A DNA stretch of 64,000 nt from an uncultured Prevotellaceae bacterium (GTDB lineage Bacteria; Bacteroidota; Bacteroidia; Bacteroidales; Bacteroidaceae), in assembly GCA_902792635.1 (NCBI GenBank), contig CADBAG010000009.1, positions 1 to 64,000 of the forward strand. Reading direction: 5' to 3'. Shown here in pieces: positions 33,974 through 42,713 of this stretch; position 1 is the first letter of the stretch; the number at the start of each line of letters is the position of its first letter. Made by a program: the position numbers and the translations under genes. Under the pieces are notes generated by a model. The model saw only the letters and a program-made list of their open reading frames with translations, was not told where the DNA came from and did not search any database.

Positions 33974-33989
33974 TTTGATTCTTAATTCT

Positions 33990-34580
33990 TCACTTTTCAC
34001 TCTTCACTTTTCTCTTCCCAAGTTTATTAAACTGATTCATGGTCTCGTTGATGCCTTGCAGCACGAAGCTCTTGATGATGTCTACCGAGAGGTCGAGGGT
34101 AGGCTGCAGGATCTTCATGTCGTCGGCTGAATAGTGGCCCAAGACCCAGTCGACCTGTCCACCGCGCGGATAGTCGTTGCCGATGCCGATGCGCAGGCGG
34201 GAGAAGTTCTCGCCGATGAGCTGGATGATATGTCCGAGCCCGTTGTGTCCTCCGTTGCTGCCACTGCCCTTCAGCCGGAACTCGCCGAGCGGTAGCGCTA
34301 CGTCGTCGCTGATGACGAGGAGGCGCGACTGGTCAATCTTCTCTTCGTTGAGCCAGTAGCGCACGGCGTTGCCGGAGAGGTTCATAAACGTGGTAGGCTT
34401 GAGGAGGAACACCTTACGGCCTTTGAGTGAGGTCTCTGCCACGAAGCCATAACGACGGTCGCGCCACTCGGCACCCATGGCCTTGGCAAAATTGTCCATC
34501 GCCATCCAGCCAGTGTTGTGGCGTGTGTTAGCATATTCGTCTCCGGGGTTGCCGAGACCGCATATCAGAAATTTGTCCAT
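33990..34580 (-). CDS. pth: Peptidyl-tRNA hydrolase
   Basis: 196 residues from ATG 34580 (MDKFLICGLGNPGDEYANTRHN). The catalytic His is in NTRHNTGW; further motifs are KPTTFMNLSGNAV and SDDVALPLGEFRLKGSGSNGGHNGL. Releases tRNA from prematurely dissociated peptidyl-tRNA. The frame upstream of the start is translated repeat and is rejected. Confidence 0.97.
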   Translation of the reverse strand: MDKFLICGLGNPGDEYANTRHNTGWMAMDNFAKAMGAEWRDRRYGFVAETSLKGRKVFLLKPTTFMNLSGNAVRYWLNEEKIDQSRLLVISDDVALPLGEFRLKGSGSNGGHNGLGHIIQLIGENFSRLRIGIGNDYPRGGQVDWVLGHYSADDMKILQPTLDLSVDIIKSFVLQGINETMNQFNKLGKRKVKSEK

Positions 34581-34581
34581 T

Positions 34582-34620
34582 GCTAAGATTGAAAAATTGA
34601 AAGATTGAAAGATTGAAAAA
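34582..34620. repeat. Octamer microsatellite (ATTGAAAG)
   Basis: Four 8-bp units just upstream of the pth start. Confidence 0.7.
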
Positions 34621-34633
34621 ATGATGTAGTCCC

Positions 34634-34912
34634 AGGTGAGGAGCAGCACCTCGGAGAGGTGCCACTTGGTTAGCCCCAGGTGAGGAGCGCAGCGACGTAA
34701 CCTGGGGTTGGTTGAGGCATAGAACCTGAACTGTCGGCCTCGAAGAGGGCGAACATGGTCGGGGTGCTGATTCTAGGTGCCCTCTACGTCCTATCTGAGG
34801 TTCGCCCTCTTCGAGGCCGGCAGTTCAATTATTGGATACGATTCTTAACCCCAGGTTACGTCGCTGCGCTCCTCACCTGGGGCTAACCATGTTGGCCCCC
34901 TTCGGGGACCTT
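34634..34912. repeat. Composite palindromic element, copy 4
   Basis: Complete: ACCTCGGAGAGGT, CCCCAGGTGAGGAGCGCAGC..., CCTCGAAGAGGGCGAACAT, then mirror images, ending CCCCCTTCGGGGACC. It runs directly into the 35-bp tandem array. Confidence 0.85.
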
Positions 34913-35034
34913 TCCTGCCTTCCCGCTCTTACCCCTTCGGGGACCTTTCCTGCCTTACCGCTCTTATCCCTTCGGGGCCCTTTCCTGCCTTACCGCTCTT
35001 ACCCCTTCGGGGACCTTTCCTGCTTTTGACACTT
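34896..35034. repeat. 35-bp tandem array of CCCTTCGGGG hairpins
   Basis: Four units with exactly 35-bp spacing (TTCGG at 34901, 34936, 34971, 35006), each CCCCTTCGGGG followed by ACCTTTCCTGCCTTACCGC. Each core would form a UUCG-tetraloop hairpin in RNA. It appears to have grown from the end of element copy 4. Confidence 0.85.
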
Positions 35035-35058
35035 ATCCCCTTTTGAGGGGTCTTAAAC

Positions 35059-35097
35059 GAAAAAAGGAAAGCCGTGACCATAGGCACAGCTCTCCTT
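35059..35097 (-). terminator. Intrinsic terminator of rplY
   Basis: Minus strand: AAGGAGAGCTGTG / CACGGCTTTCCTT, a 13-bp stem with two wobble pairs and an 8-base loop, followed by six T. Confidence 0.85.
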
Positions 35098-35125
35098 CTT
35101 GTTTTTATCTGGTATTACTTATTGC

Positions 35126-35773
35126 TTACTTTGCAGCAGCAGCGTCAGCAGCAGGAGCTGCAGCAGCATCAGCGTCAGCAGCAGCGGCTGTGTCGTCAGA
35201 AGCAACAGCGTTACGTGTCATCTTCACAGAGCAAACGACAACGTCCTTGCCTGTAGCGAGCTCGAGACCCTCGAAGGAGAGCTGACCGACCTTGATGCTC
35301 TTGCCAAGCTTCAGACCTGTCACGTCGATGTCGAGGTGCTCAGGGATCTGCTGATAAGGAGCAGTAACGTCGATCTTACGGATAGAGAGGTTCATGCGAC
35401 CACCATCGCGAACACCCTGTGCCAGACCGTTGAGCTTAACGGGGATACCGATTGTGATAGGCTTCTGATCGTTGACCTCATAGAAGTCGACGTGCAGAGG
35501 AGCGTCGGTGACGGGATGGAACTGGATCTCCTTCAGGATAGCTGTGTGATCCTGACCGTCGATATTGATCTTGATGACATAGATGTGAGGAGTGTAGATC
35601 ACTTTGCGGAGCTCGTTGAACGGAGCAGCGAAAGCGAGCGATGTGGGCTTGCCGTTAGCGTCTTTTTCCTCACCATAGAGGTTGCAAGGGATGAAACCTT
35701 CCTTACGGAGGGCCTTAGAAGCTTTCTTACCAAGGACTTCACGCTTCTTACCTGAGATACTGATTTCCTTCAT
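35126..35773 (-). CDS. rplY: 50S ribosomal protein L25, CTC form
   Basis: 215 residues. N-terminal L25 5S-rRNA-binding domain (SGKKREVLGKKASKALRKEGFIPCNLYG), C-terminal TL5/CTC beta domain (HVDFYEVNDQKPITIGIPVKLNGLAQGVRDGG), then a low-complexity Ala/Asp tail (AADADAAAAPAADAAAAK). Its own promoter (TACCTTTG, minus, 35860-35867) and terminator make it a single-gene unit. Confidence 0.96.
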   Translation of the reverse strand: MKEISISGKKREVLGKKASKALRKEGFIPCNLYGEEKDANGKPTSLAFAAPFNELRKVIYTPHIYVIKINIDGQDHTAILKEIQFHPVTDAPLHVDFYEVNDQKPITIGIPVKLNGLAQGVRDGGRMNLSIRKIDVTAPYQQIPEHLDIDVTGLKLGKSIKVGQLSFEGLELATGKDVVVCSVKMTRNAVASDDTAAAADADAAAAPAADAAAAK

Positions 35774-35859
35774 TTTTAATGAAATGTGTTACTCTAAATT
35801 AAACTTGTTTTTTAATTCGCCATCACACTGGGAAGACTTTCCAAGTCTGAAAAGCGGTG

Positions 35860-35867
35860 CAAAGGTA
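35860..35867 (-). promoter_or_regulatory. -7 box of rplY
   Basis: Minus-strand TACCTTTG, exact TAnnTTTG; the upstream TTG about 21 bp away is a partial -33. Confidence 0.55.
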
Positions 35868-35926
35868 CAACTTTTCTTGCTATTCGCACAAGATAATTGA
35901 AAAAAAACAAATATTTCCCCTGATTT

Positions 35927-35958
35927 TTTGTTTGGAACACGATTATTTACTACTTTTG
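35927..35958 (+). promoter_or_regulatory. Promoter of the nusB operon
   Basis: -33 TTTG at 35927-35930 and -7 TACTTTTG at 35951-35958, 20-bp spacer; start of transcription about 40 bases before nusB. Confidence 0.75.
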
Positions 35959-36005
35959 CAGAATAAAACAAGAACGGTGCATGGGCACTGTCAAAGAACG
36001 AACAA

Positions 36006-37142
36006 ATGATTAACAGAGAGCTGATACGCACGAAAATAGTGCAATTGACCTATGCTTATTACCAGAACGGCAGCAAGAACATTGAGAATGCCGAAAAAGA
36101 GTTGTTGCTGAGCCTTTCCAAAGCATACGACCTTTACAATTATCTTCTTGACCTCATTGTTGCTATTACCAAGGAGGAAACGCAGCGCGTGGAGCAACTC
36201 TCGATCCGTAATCGTAGAGAAGGAAAGGAAGAGCCATCAACAAAATTTATCTTCAATAAGTTTGCCGTGCAGTTGCAGGAGAACAAGGCCCTCAATAGTT
36301 TCAATGAGGTCAAGAATATGTCCTGGAACGATGATATCGACTTTGTGCGCGGCCTCTGCGACAAGATAGAGCAGAGCGATACTTATAAGGAGTATATGGC
36401 TTCAACGGACGACGACTATGAGGCAGACCGTGAGCTGTGGCGCAAACTTTATCGCCAGCTCATCGAAGACAACGATGATCTCGATCAGTTGCTTGAGACG
36501 AAGAGCCTTTACTGGAACGACGATAAGGAGGTTGTCGACACCTTCGTGCTGAAGACCATCAAGCGCTTCGACCCGAAGGAGAAAGGTAACCAGGAGTTGC
36601 TGCCGGAATATAAAGATGAGGAAGACCGTGAGTTTGCACGCAAGCTCTTCCGTGCTACCATCCTCAATGCCAACGAATATCAGCGCTATATGAGTGAGAC
36701 TTCCCGCAACTGGGATTTCTCCCGTTTAGCTTATATGGACATCGTCATCATGCAGATTGCTATTGCTGAGCTGCTCAACTTCCCCAATATCCCGGTATCA
36801 GTGACTATCAATGAATATGTGGATATGGCCAAGCGCTATAGCACCCCACGCAGTGGCGGTTATATCAACGGCATGCTCGACTCTATTGCACGCCATCTCG
36901 CCGATACGGGCAAGTTGCTCAAGCCTATGCCGCCGCGTCCGGAGAGAGGAAACTATTCTGACCGTCGCCAGCAGAATGACCGATATCAGAATGACCGATA
37001 TCAGAATGGAGGACGACAGAATGAGGGTTACAACAAGCCCGTTCGTTTTGTGCACAAACCGAAGCCCGAGGAGACGAATGAGGCTCCTGCGGAAGAGGAG
37101 AATACGGCTTCCGATGAGCCACAGAATACACCCCAAGAATAA
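36006..37142 (+). CDS. nusB: Transcription antitermination factor NusB (long form)
   Basis: 378 residues, far longer than the ~140 of E. coli NusB, as is normal in Bacteroidetes. The helical N-terminal extension begins MINRELIRTKIVQLTYAYYQ; the NusB fold proper lies around residues 200-310 (EFARKLFRATILNANEYQRYMS, DIVIMQIAIAELLNFPNIPVSVTINEYVDMAKRYST). The C-terminal tail is disordered and contains a duplicated QNDRY segment from a DNA direct repeat near 36976-37000. Binds boxA RNA with S10 in rRNA antitermination. First gene of nusB-yajC-ybbR-coaE-DUF5606. Confidence 0.95.
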   Translation: MINRELIRTKIVQLTYAYYQNGSKNIENAEKELLLSLSKAYDLYNYLLDLIVAITKEETQRVEQLSIRNRREGKEEPSTKFIFNKFAVQLQENKALNSFNEVKNMSWNDDIDFVRGLCDKIEQSDTYKEYMASTDDDYEADRELWRKLYRQLIEDNDDLDQLLETKSLYWNDDKEVVDTFVLKTIKRFDPKEKGNQELLPEYKDEEDREFARKLFRATILNANEYQRYMSETSRNWDFSRLAYMDIVIMQIAIAELLNFPNIPVSVTINEYVDMAKRYSTPRSGGYINGMLDSIARHLADTGKLLKPMPPRPERGNYSDRRQQNDRYQNDRYQNGGRQNEGYNKPVRFVHKPKPEETNEAPAEEENTASDEPQNTPQE

Positions 37143-37177
37143 TTAATCATAGAATAATAAACTAAGAATAATCAATT

Positions 37178-37504
37178 ATGACATCATTGTTTCTTGCTGC
37201 ACAGCAGACAGCACAAGGAGGTGCAGGATTTGGCGGCATGATCTTCATGCTCGTTGCAATCTTCGTTATCATGTATTTCTTTATGGTTCGCCCACAGCAG
37301 AAAAGACAGAAGAAGATCCGTGAGTTCCAAAACTCTCTTCAGGAGGGCTCTAAAGTCGTCACTGGCGGCGGTATCTATGGCACGGTGAAGCACATTGACC
37401 AGGCTAAGAACACCATCGATGTAGAGGTAGCCCATGGCGTTGTTATCACTGTGGATAAGGGCTATGTCTTCGCTGATGCCACACAGGGGCAGCCTAATGC
37501 GTGA
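37178..37504 (+). CDS. yajC: Preprotein translocase subunit YajC
   Basis: 108 residues, one membrane helix (GGMIFMLVAIFVIMYFFMVRPQQKRQKK) and the conserved cytoplasmic part VVTGGGIYGTVKHIDQAKNTIDVEVAHGVVITV. Accessory to SecDF. Its stop overlaps the next start (TGATG). Confidence 0.96.
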   Translation: MTSLFLAAQQTAQGGAGFGGMIFMLVAIFVIMYFFMVRPQQKRQKKIREFQNSLQEGSKVVTGGGIYGTVKHIDQAKNTIDVEVAHGVVITVDKGYVFADATQGQPNA

Positions 37505-38484
37505 TGCATACGCTGAAACACATATATAATATTATAAAAAGCTTCTTGTCTGATTTCTCGGGCAAGGAGTTTTTGATTTTTCTCTTCTTCTTAGCTCTGA
37601 GCGGCGTCTTCTGGCTGATGATGACGCTCAACGAGACCTATGAGGTGGAGTTTAAGGTGCCGTTGGTTGTCTCGGGGGTGCCTAAGAATGTCGTGATGAC
37701 CACCGATCCGTCTGACACGGTCCGGGTATCTTTGAAGGACAAGGGCTATGTCATCATGGTTTATACTACTTATCAGAAGTTACGGCCGCTTGTCGTCAAG
37801 TTCTCTACTTATGCTGACAAGCAGAGCGGGCAAGGTGAGATTCCGACAACCGACTTGGTACGTTTGGTAAGGCAGCAGATCTTCAACTCGACCGCTATCA
37901 CGGCATTGAAGGCTGACCAGCTGACGTTCACGTTCAATTATGGTCAGAATAAGCGCGTGAAGGTTGAACTGACGGGAAATATCGTACCTACCGACAACTA
38001 TTATTTAGCACACGTACAGATCACACCGGAGTATGCCACAGTCTATGCAAGCAAGCAGGTGCTTGATAAGATTCAGAGTGTACTGACGGAAGCGCTTAAT
38101 ATCTCCAATTTCAATGATACGGTGACCCGCGTCGTTGATTTGCGCAGTATTGCGGGTGCAAAGGTCGTACCTTCGAAAGTGAAAATCACACTCTATCCCG
38201 ATGTGCTGACTGAAGGAAGTGTCGATGTGCCGATAACAACGATCAACAAGCCGGAAAGTCTTGTGGTGAGAACTTTCCCACAGACGGTGAAGGTGAAGTA
38301 TAATGTAGGCGCCAACCTCTATCGCTTCGTACATCCATCCGACTTTGTGGTTAATGTGGATTACCGCGAGATAGCTGCTCATCCGTCTGATAAATGCAAC
38401 CTCTACTTGCATAGCAACTCACGCTTTGCCCGCAATGCGCGGTTGGAGAATTCGCAGGTTGACTATCTCATCGAACAACAATAA
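37504..38484 (+). CDS. YbbR-like domain protein
   Basis: 326 residues from the ATG in the TGATG junction. N-terminal membrane helix (GKEFLIFLFFLALSGVFWLMMTLNE), then two or three YbbR repeats (YEVEFKVPLVVSGVPKNV..., YLAHVQITPEYATVYASKQVLDKI..., SVDVPITTINKPESLVVRTFPQTVKVKY). In Firmicutes the YbbR protein CdaR regulates c-di-AMP synthesis. Here the family is recognisable but the role is not known. Confidence 0.88.
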   Translation: MHTLKHIYNIIKSFLSDFSGKEFLIFLFFLALSGVFWLMMTLNETYEVEFKVPLVVSGVPKNVVMTTDPSDTVRVSLKDKGYVIMVYTTYQKLRPLVVKFSTYADKQSGQGEIPTTDLVRLVRQQIFNSTAITALKADQLTFTFNYGQNKRVKVELTGNIVPTDNYYLAHVQITPEYATVYASKQVLDKIQSVLTEALNISNFNDTVTRVVDLRSIAGAKVVPSKVKITLYPDVLTEGSVDVPITTINKPESLVVRTFPQTVKVKYNVGANLYRFVHPSDFVVNVDYREIAAHPSDKCNLYLHSNSRFARNARLENSQVDYLIEQQ

Positions 38485-38513
38485 GCGCAGCAATAATTTA
38501 AACCTAAGCAAAG

Positions 38514-39083
38514 ATGAAACATATTGCTATAACGGGTGGTATTGGCAGCGGTAAGAGTTTCGTTTGCAAGCAGTTGGAAAAGTATGACATCAAAGTCTAT
38601 GACTGTGACCAGGCTGCCAAACGGCTGTGGGCTACGGATGAGACGCTTCAGCGAGATCTCAAAGCTATCGTAGGCGATGACGTATATATAAATAATGTGT
38701 TGCAGAAGCGAGTGCTCGCTCAATACTTATTAAAGTCGGAAGCCAACAAGCTCACAGTAGACAACCTCATCCATCCTGTCATTGCCCGTGATTTCCTCCA
38801 GAGCGGATACAGTTGGTTAGAGAGTGCAATCCTCTTTGACAGTGGGTTCTATAAGCGGATCGACTTCGACTTCATCGTGTGCGTTTCTGCTCCTTTGGAG
38901 ACACGTGTGCAGCGAGTCATGGAGCGCGATGGCATCACAGAGGCTAAGGCTTTGGAGTGGATCCATAAGCAATGGCCTCAGGAGAAAGTGGAGCAACATA
39001 GCAATTTCGTCATTGTCAATGATGGCGTACGAGATTTAGATGAACAAATAGAAAAACTGATTGATTCAATAAATAATAATTAA
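38514..39083 (+). CDS. coaE: Dephospho-CoA kinase
   Basis: 189 residues. P-loop GGIGSGKS at residues 8-15, DCDQAAKRLW, HPVIARDFL and the ESAILFDSGFYKRIDFDFIVCVSAP segment are CoaE hallmarks. Last step of coenzyme A synthesis (3'-phosphorylation). Confidence 0.96.
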   Translation: MKHIAITGGIGSGKSFVCKQLEKYDIKVYDCDQAAKRLWATDETLQRDLKAIVGDDVYINNVLQKRVLAQYLLKSEANKLTVDNLIHPVIARDFLQSGYSWLESAILFDSGFYKRIDFDFIVCVSAPLETRVQRVMERDGITEAKALEWIHKQWPQEKVEQHSNFVIVNDGVRDLDEQIEKLIDSINNN

Positions 39084-39097
39084 ATACAATAATAAAC

Positions 39098-39517
39098 ATG
39101 GAGACTATATTGTCCATTTCCGGTAAGCCCGGACTTTATAAACTTGTTTCTCGTGGTAAGATGAACCTTATCGTGGAGACCGTTGATGCTACTCATCACC
39201 GCATGCCGGTGTTCGCTTCTGACCGTGTGACGAGCTTAGGCGACATCGCTATGTATACGGATGCTGACGATATTCCTTTGTGGAAGGTCCTTGCTAACGT
39301 TGGCGAGAAGGAAGGCTCCAAGAAGGCTGCGCTCAACTATAGGAAGTGCTCTTCCAAGGAGCTCCGCGACTATTTCGCAGAGGTGCTGCCCAACTATGAC
39401 CGCGACCGCGTGCACGACAGCGATATCAAGAAGCTGCTGCAGTGGTACAACATCCTCGTGGAGAATGGTTACACCGACTTCAAGGATTTGCTTGCAGCAC
39501 CGGAAGAGGAGAAATAA
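39098..39517 (+). CDS. DUF5606 domain protein
   Basis: 139 residues. METILSISGKPGLYKLVSRGKMNLIVETVD is the conserved opening of this Bacteroidetes-only family, which usually follows coaE. The second half (KKAALNYRKCSSKELRDYFAEVLPNYDRDRVHDSDIKKLLQWYNIL) is helical. No function is established. Last gene of the nusB operon; a palindromic element follows. Confidence 0.88.
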   Translation: METILSISGKPGLYKLVSRGKMNLIVETVDATHHRMPVFASDRVTSLGDIAMYTDADDIPLWKVLANVGEKEGSKKAALNYRKCSSKELRDYFAEVLPNYDRDRVHDSDIKKLLQWYNILVENGYTDFKDLLAAPEEEK

Positions 39518-39540
39518 TTCGACCTGTACAGTTGACAACA

Positions 39541-39811
39541 TAGGTCCCCGAAGGGGGCCAACATGGTTAGCCCCATGCTAGGAGCGCAGCGACGCAGCAT
39601 GGGGTTGTGATTGGCCCACTGGACCTGATTGCCGGCCTCGGAGAGGGCGAACATGGTTTAGACACCGGCTTTCTATAACTAGCATCTCGCCCATGTTCGC
39701 CCTCTTCGAGGCCGGATTGCAACGAAAACTCTCACACATAACCCCCCAGGTTTCGTCGCTGCGCTCCTTACCTGGGGCTAACCATGTGTCACCTCTTCGA
39801 GGTGCTTAGTG
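39541..39811. repeat. Composite palindromic element, copy 5
   Basis: Starts GGTCCCCGAAGGGGGCC, then a CCCCATGCT / AGCATGGGG stem (a compensated variant of CCCCAGGT) with the GGAGCGCAGCGACG loop, CCTCGGAGAGGGC, and mirrored sequences, ending ACCTCTTCGAGGT. No gene between DUF5606 and the Nif3-like gene. Confidence 0.85.
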
Positions 39812-39869
39812 AATCCTTAATAATCCGTAAAAAAATAGGCGTGGTGCATGATTTGTGCCACGCTTTTTG

Positions 39870-39877
39870 TATCTTTG
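39870..39877 (+). promoter_or_regulatory. -7 box of the Nif3-like gene
   Basis: TATCTTTG, exact TAnnTTTG, 19 bases before the GTG start at 39896. It excludes the upstream in-frame ATG at 39848 as a start. Confidence 0.55.
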
Positions 39878-39895
39878 CACCAAATCGTTTTAAGC

Positions 39896-40699
39896 GTGAA
39901 AATAATAGAAGTGGTTGATGCCCTTGAACGTTTCGCGCCTTTGCCCCTGCAGGAAGACTATGATAATGCCGGCTTGCAAGTGGGACTGACAGAGGCCGAG
40001 GTATCAGGGGCATTATTGTGTCTGGACGTTACCGAGGCCGTGCTCGACGAAGCCATTGAAAAGGGCTGTAACCTTATCGTCAGCCATCATCCTTTGATTT
40101 TTCACAAGTTGGCTCATCTCACGGGCGACGATTTCGTGCAGCGTGTGGTGGTGAAAGCCATCAAGCACGATATCGCTATCGTCTCCATGCATACGAACAT
40201 GGATGCGGCTATTGGCGGTGTCAACTATCGTATTGCATCAAAGATGGGGGCTAAGGTGACGGGTACGATCGGACGCTGCAAGGAGGTAAAGGGCGTCAAC
40301 GGACAACCGGTTCATGGCAGCGATGGGGTAGTGGCGACTTTCGATGAGCCGATGGCTGCCGACGACTTTATGGTGCTGCTGAAGAAGACGTTTAACGTGG
40401 AGTGCGTCATGGCCAACGAGATGCTCCGCAGACCGATAAGCACCGTGGCTATCTGTGGAGGAGCAGGTGACTTCCTCCTTCCTGATGCCGTGAAAACTGG
40501 TGCCGATGCCTTCCTAACGGGTGAGATGCATTACCATCAGTATTTCGGCTGGGAGCAGATCATTCAGATTGCCGTCATCGGGCATTATCAGAGTGAACAG
40601 TTCACGAAAGAGGTCTTCCGGGATATCATCGAAGAAAACTGCCCGGGGGCGAGATGTGTATTGTCGGGCATCAATACCAACCCGATATTATACATTTGA
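39896..40699 (+). CDS. Nif3-like dinuclear metal centre hexameric protein
   Basis: 267 residues with a GTG start (VKIIEVVDALERFAPLPLQEDYDNAGLQVG). Metal ligands typical of the family are visible in SHHPLIFH, MHTNMD and GHYQSEQFTKE. This is the shorter form; I do not see the extra middle domain of the long proteins. Proposed as GTP cyclohydrolase I type 2 in some species, otherwise of uncertain function. Followed after 42 bases by the zinc-ribbon gene, its usual neighbour. Confidence 0.9.
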   Translation: MKIIEVVDALERFAPLPLQEDYDNAGLQVGLTEAEVSGALLCLDVTEAVLDEAIEKGCNLIVSHHPLIFHKLAHLTGDDFVQRVVVKAIKHDIAIVSMHTNMDAAIGGVNYRIASKMGAKVTGTIGRCKEVKGVNGQPVHGSDGVVATFDEPMAADDFMVLLKKTFNVECVMANEMLRRPISTVAICGGAGDFLLPDAVKTGADAFLTGEMHYHQYFGWEQIIQIAVIGHYQSEQFTKEVFRDIIEENCPGARCVLSGINTNPILYI

Positions 40700-40741
40700 G
40701 AATTAATAAATAATCGGAATCAATAATAATCAATATACACT

Positions 40742-41578
40742 ATGGCAACAACAAAGAAAGATCCGTCAGAGATGACGGTGGAGGAGAAGCTGAAGTTGCT
40801 TTTCCAGTTACAGGTGACGCTGTCGGCCATCGACGAGAAGCGTGCATTGCGCGGTGAGCTGCCGCTTGAGGTTCAGGATCTCGAGGATGAGATTGCGGGC
40901 CTTAACACGCGTCTTCAGAAGATTAAGGACGAGATTGCTGACTACCAGAGTGCTGTGGCTCAGAAGCGCAATGAGATTGAGCAGTATCAGCAGAGCGTGG
41001 ACCGCTACAAGCAGCAGCTTGACAGTGTCCGCAATAACCGCGAGTACGACAACCTCTCTAAGGAGATCGAGTTCCAGACACTTGAGATTGAGCTTGCCAA
41101 CAAGAAGATCAAGGAAGCCAACGAGAAGATCTCTGAGCGTCAGGCTGACCTCGACAAGGCTCAGGCTACGATCACGGACCGTCAGGCTGACCTCGTATCG
41201 AAGCGTGCAGAGCTCGACGACATCATGCAGGAGACGCGCGATGCAGAGGCGGATCTGAAGGAGCGCGCCAAGGAGCTTGAGGCAAAGATTGAGCCGCGTC
41301 TGCTCCAGAGTTTCAAGCGAATCCGTAAGTCTGCCCGTAATGGTCTCGGTATCGTGTACGTGCAGCGTGATGCCTGCGGTGGCTGCTTCAACAAGATCCC
41401 GCCACAGCGCCAGCTCGATATCAAGCAACACAAGAAGATCATCGTCTGCGAATATTGCGGCCGTATTCTCATTGATCCGGAACTCGCAGGCGTCAAGGTT
41501 GATACGCCGGAAGAGACTAAACCGAAGCGCAAGCGCACGACAAGAAAGAAGAAGACAGAAGAAACTGCTGAAGAATAA
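40742..41578 (+). CDS. Coiled-coil protein with C4 zinc ribbon (CdsZ/DUF164-like)
   Basis: 278 residues. A long antiparallel coiled coil (about residues 15-190) is followed by a zinc ribbon with CGGC and CEYCGR, then a Lys/Arg/Thr-rich tail (KPKRKRTTRKKKTEE). Members are conserved next to Nif3-like genes; possible roles in nucleic acid binding are inference. Confidence 0.88.
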   Translation: MATTKKDPSEMTVEEKLKLLFQLQVTLSAIDEKRALRGELPLEVQDLEDEIAGLNTRLQKIKDEIADYQSAVAQKRNEIEQYQQSVDRYKQQLDSVRNNREYDNLSKEIEFQTLEIELANKKIKEANEKISERQADLDKAQATITDRQADLVSKRAELDDIMQETRDAEADLKERAKELEAKIEPRLLQSFKRIRKSARNGLGIVYVQRDACGGCFNKIPPQRQLDIKQHKKIIVCEYCGRILIDPELAGVKVDTPEETKPKRKRTTRKKKTEETAEE

Positions 41579-41593
41579 TCAATAATTTGATGG

Positions 41594-41636
41594 TATACGA
41601 TAAAAGGTTGTCCTTGTAGGGCAACCTTTGTCGTAT
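41594..41636. terminator. Bidirectional intrinsic terminator
   Basis: Long stem TATACGATAAAAGGTTGTCC against GGGCAACCTTTGTCGTATA with one bulge and a short loop. It lies between the convergent zinc-ribbon and DnaJ-domain genes. Confidence 0.85.
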
Positions 41637-41657
41637 ATTATTATAATAATTCTAATT

Positions 41658-41740
41658 CCCTAACTAACTCCTAACTCCTAACTCCTAACTCCTATCTCCT
41701 ATCTCCTATCTCCTAACTCCTATCTCCTAACTCCTAACTA
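41658..41740. repeat. Heptamer tandem repeat (CCTAACT / CCTATCT)
   Basis: About eleven 7-bp units, CCTAACT with several CCTATCT variants, ending inside the DnaJ-domain gene stop codon. Confidence 0.85.
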
Positions 41741-42574
41741 ATTTCTCATCCCTCTTGCTTTCCAGATGGTCTCCTTGGCGGCGTTGATTTCCTGGAACTT
41801 CTTTTCGGCAGCTTTGCGCACATCCTCGCCCAAGGAAGCAACGCGATCGGGGTGGTTTTTCAACGCAAGCTTACGGTAGGCAGCTTTCAGTTCGTCATCA
41901 GTAGCCGAAGGAGAGACACCGAGCACTTTGTAGGCAGCATCGAGAGAGGTAGATGCGTCATTGAGGTTCAGCATGCTGTCGAGATCGGAAGCATCCATGC
42001 CTAACTCGGTCGCGCACTCTCGCAAAGCGTTGACCTCACCAGAGGAGACAACGCCATCGGCCTGTGCGATGAGCACGAGGAAGTGGAGCAGTTCTAAGCG
42101 CTGCTCGTAAGGCATATATTGGCGCAGTTGGCGGCAGGAACTCATAACGGCAGAACGGAACTCAGTCATACCAAGTTGTTTCTGCTGATCAAAGAGTTTG
42201 AGAAGGATTTGCTCGCCTTCGGATACCGCTGCCTCTCCGAAGTTGTTGCGGAGGAAAGCTCGTACGACATTCATCTCGGAGTGCATCACCTTGCCGTCGG
42301 CACGGATGATATAGGAGGCAAGTACGAGGAGGGAGAAGCGGAAAGTGTTGCGCTGCCCCTCATAAAACTGCTGCTGAGAGGTATAGGACTGTTGTGAGCC
42401 ATATGATTGTGAGCCATAGGCTTGTTGCTGAGAACCATAGTTGTTGGTCTCATTATATTCGGCAGGCTCCGTACTCTTGTCAAAGAGCGAGCCTAACACG
42501 AAACCGGCAATAGCTCCTAAGGGGCCGCCTGCCATGAGGCCGAGAAAGCCTCCGATCCATTTTCCCAATGCCAT
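41738..42574 (-). CDS. TerB-like/DnaJ domain protein (DjlA-like)
   Basis: 278 residues from ATG 42574 (MALGKWIGGFLGLMAGGPLGAIAGFVLGSLFD, a glycine-rich membrane hairpin). A Gln/Ser/Tyr-rich spacer, a TerB-like helical domain (about 70-200) and a C-terminal J domain (AAYKVLGVSPSATDDELKAAYRKLALKNHPDRV, with the HPD at the loop) follow. The same order as E. coli DjlA, a membrane-anchored co-chaperone of DnaK. Confidence 0.92.
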   Translation of the reverse strand: MALGKWIGGFLGLMAGGPLGAIAGFVLGSLFDKSTEPAEYNETNNYGSQQQAYGSQSYGSQQSYTSQQQFYEGQRNTFRFSLLVLASYIIRADGKVMHSEMNVVRAFLRNNFGEAAVSEGEQILLKLFDQQKQLGMTEFRSAVMSSCRQLRQYMPYEQRLELLHFLVLIAQADGVVSSGEVNALRECATELGMDASDLDSMLNLNDASTSLDAAYKVLGVSPSATDDELKAAYRKLALKNHPDRVASLGEDVRKAAEKKFQEINAAKETIWKARGMRN

Positions 42575-42601
42575 AGTATGTATGTTTCTTCTTTTTCCTT
42601 G

Positions 42602-42609
42602 CAAAATTA
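42602..42609 (-). promoter_or_regulatory. -7 box of the DnaJ-domain gene
   Basis: Minus-strand TAATTTTG, about 28 bases from the ATG. Confidence 0.5.
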
Positions 42610-42652
42610 GTAAAAAAGGATTAGCTTTCGATGTAAATTGCGGGATTTTCAG

Positions 42653-42660
42653 TAACTTTG
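42653..42660 (+). promoter_or_regulatory. -7 box of the 68-residue gene
   Basis: TAACTTTG, exact match, 54 bases before ATG 42714. Confidence 0.5.
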
Positions 42661-42713
42661 CCGAAAATTATAATATAACGAAATAATTTCAACGGAATAA
42701 ATTCAAAGATATT

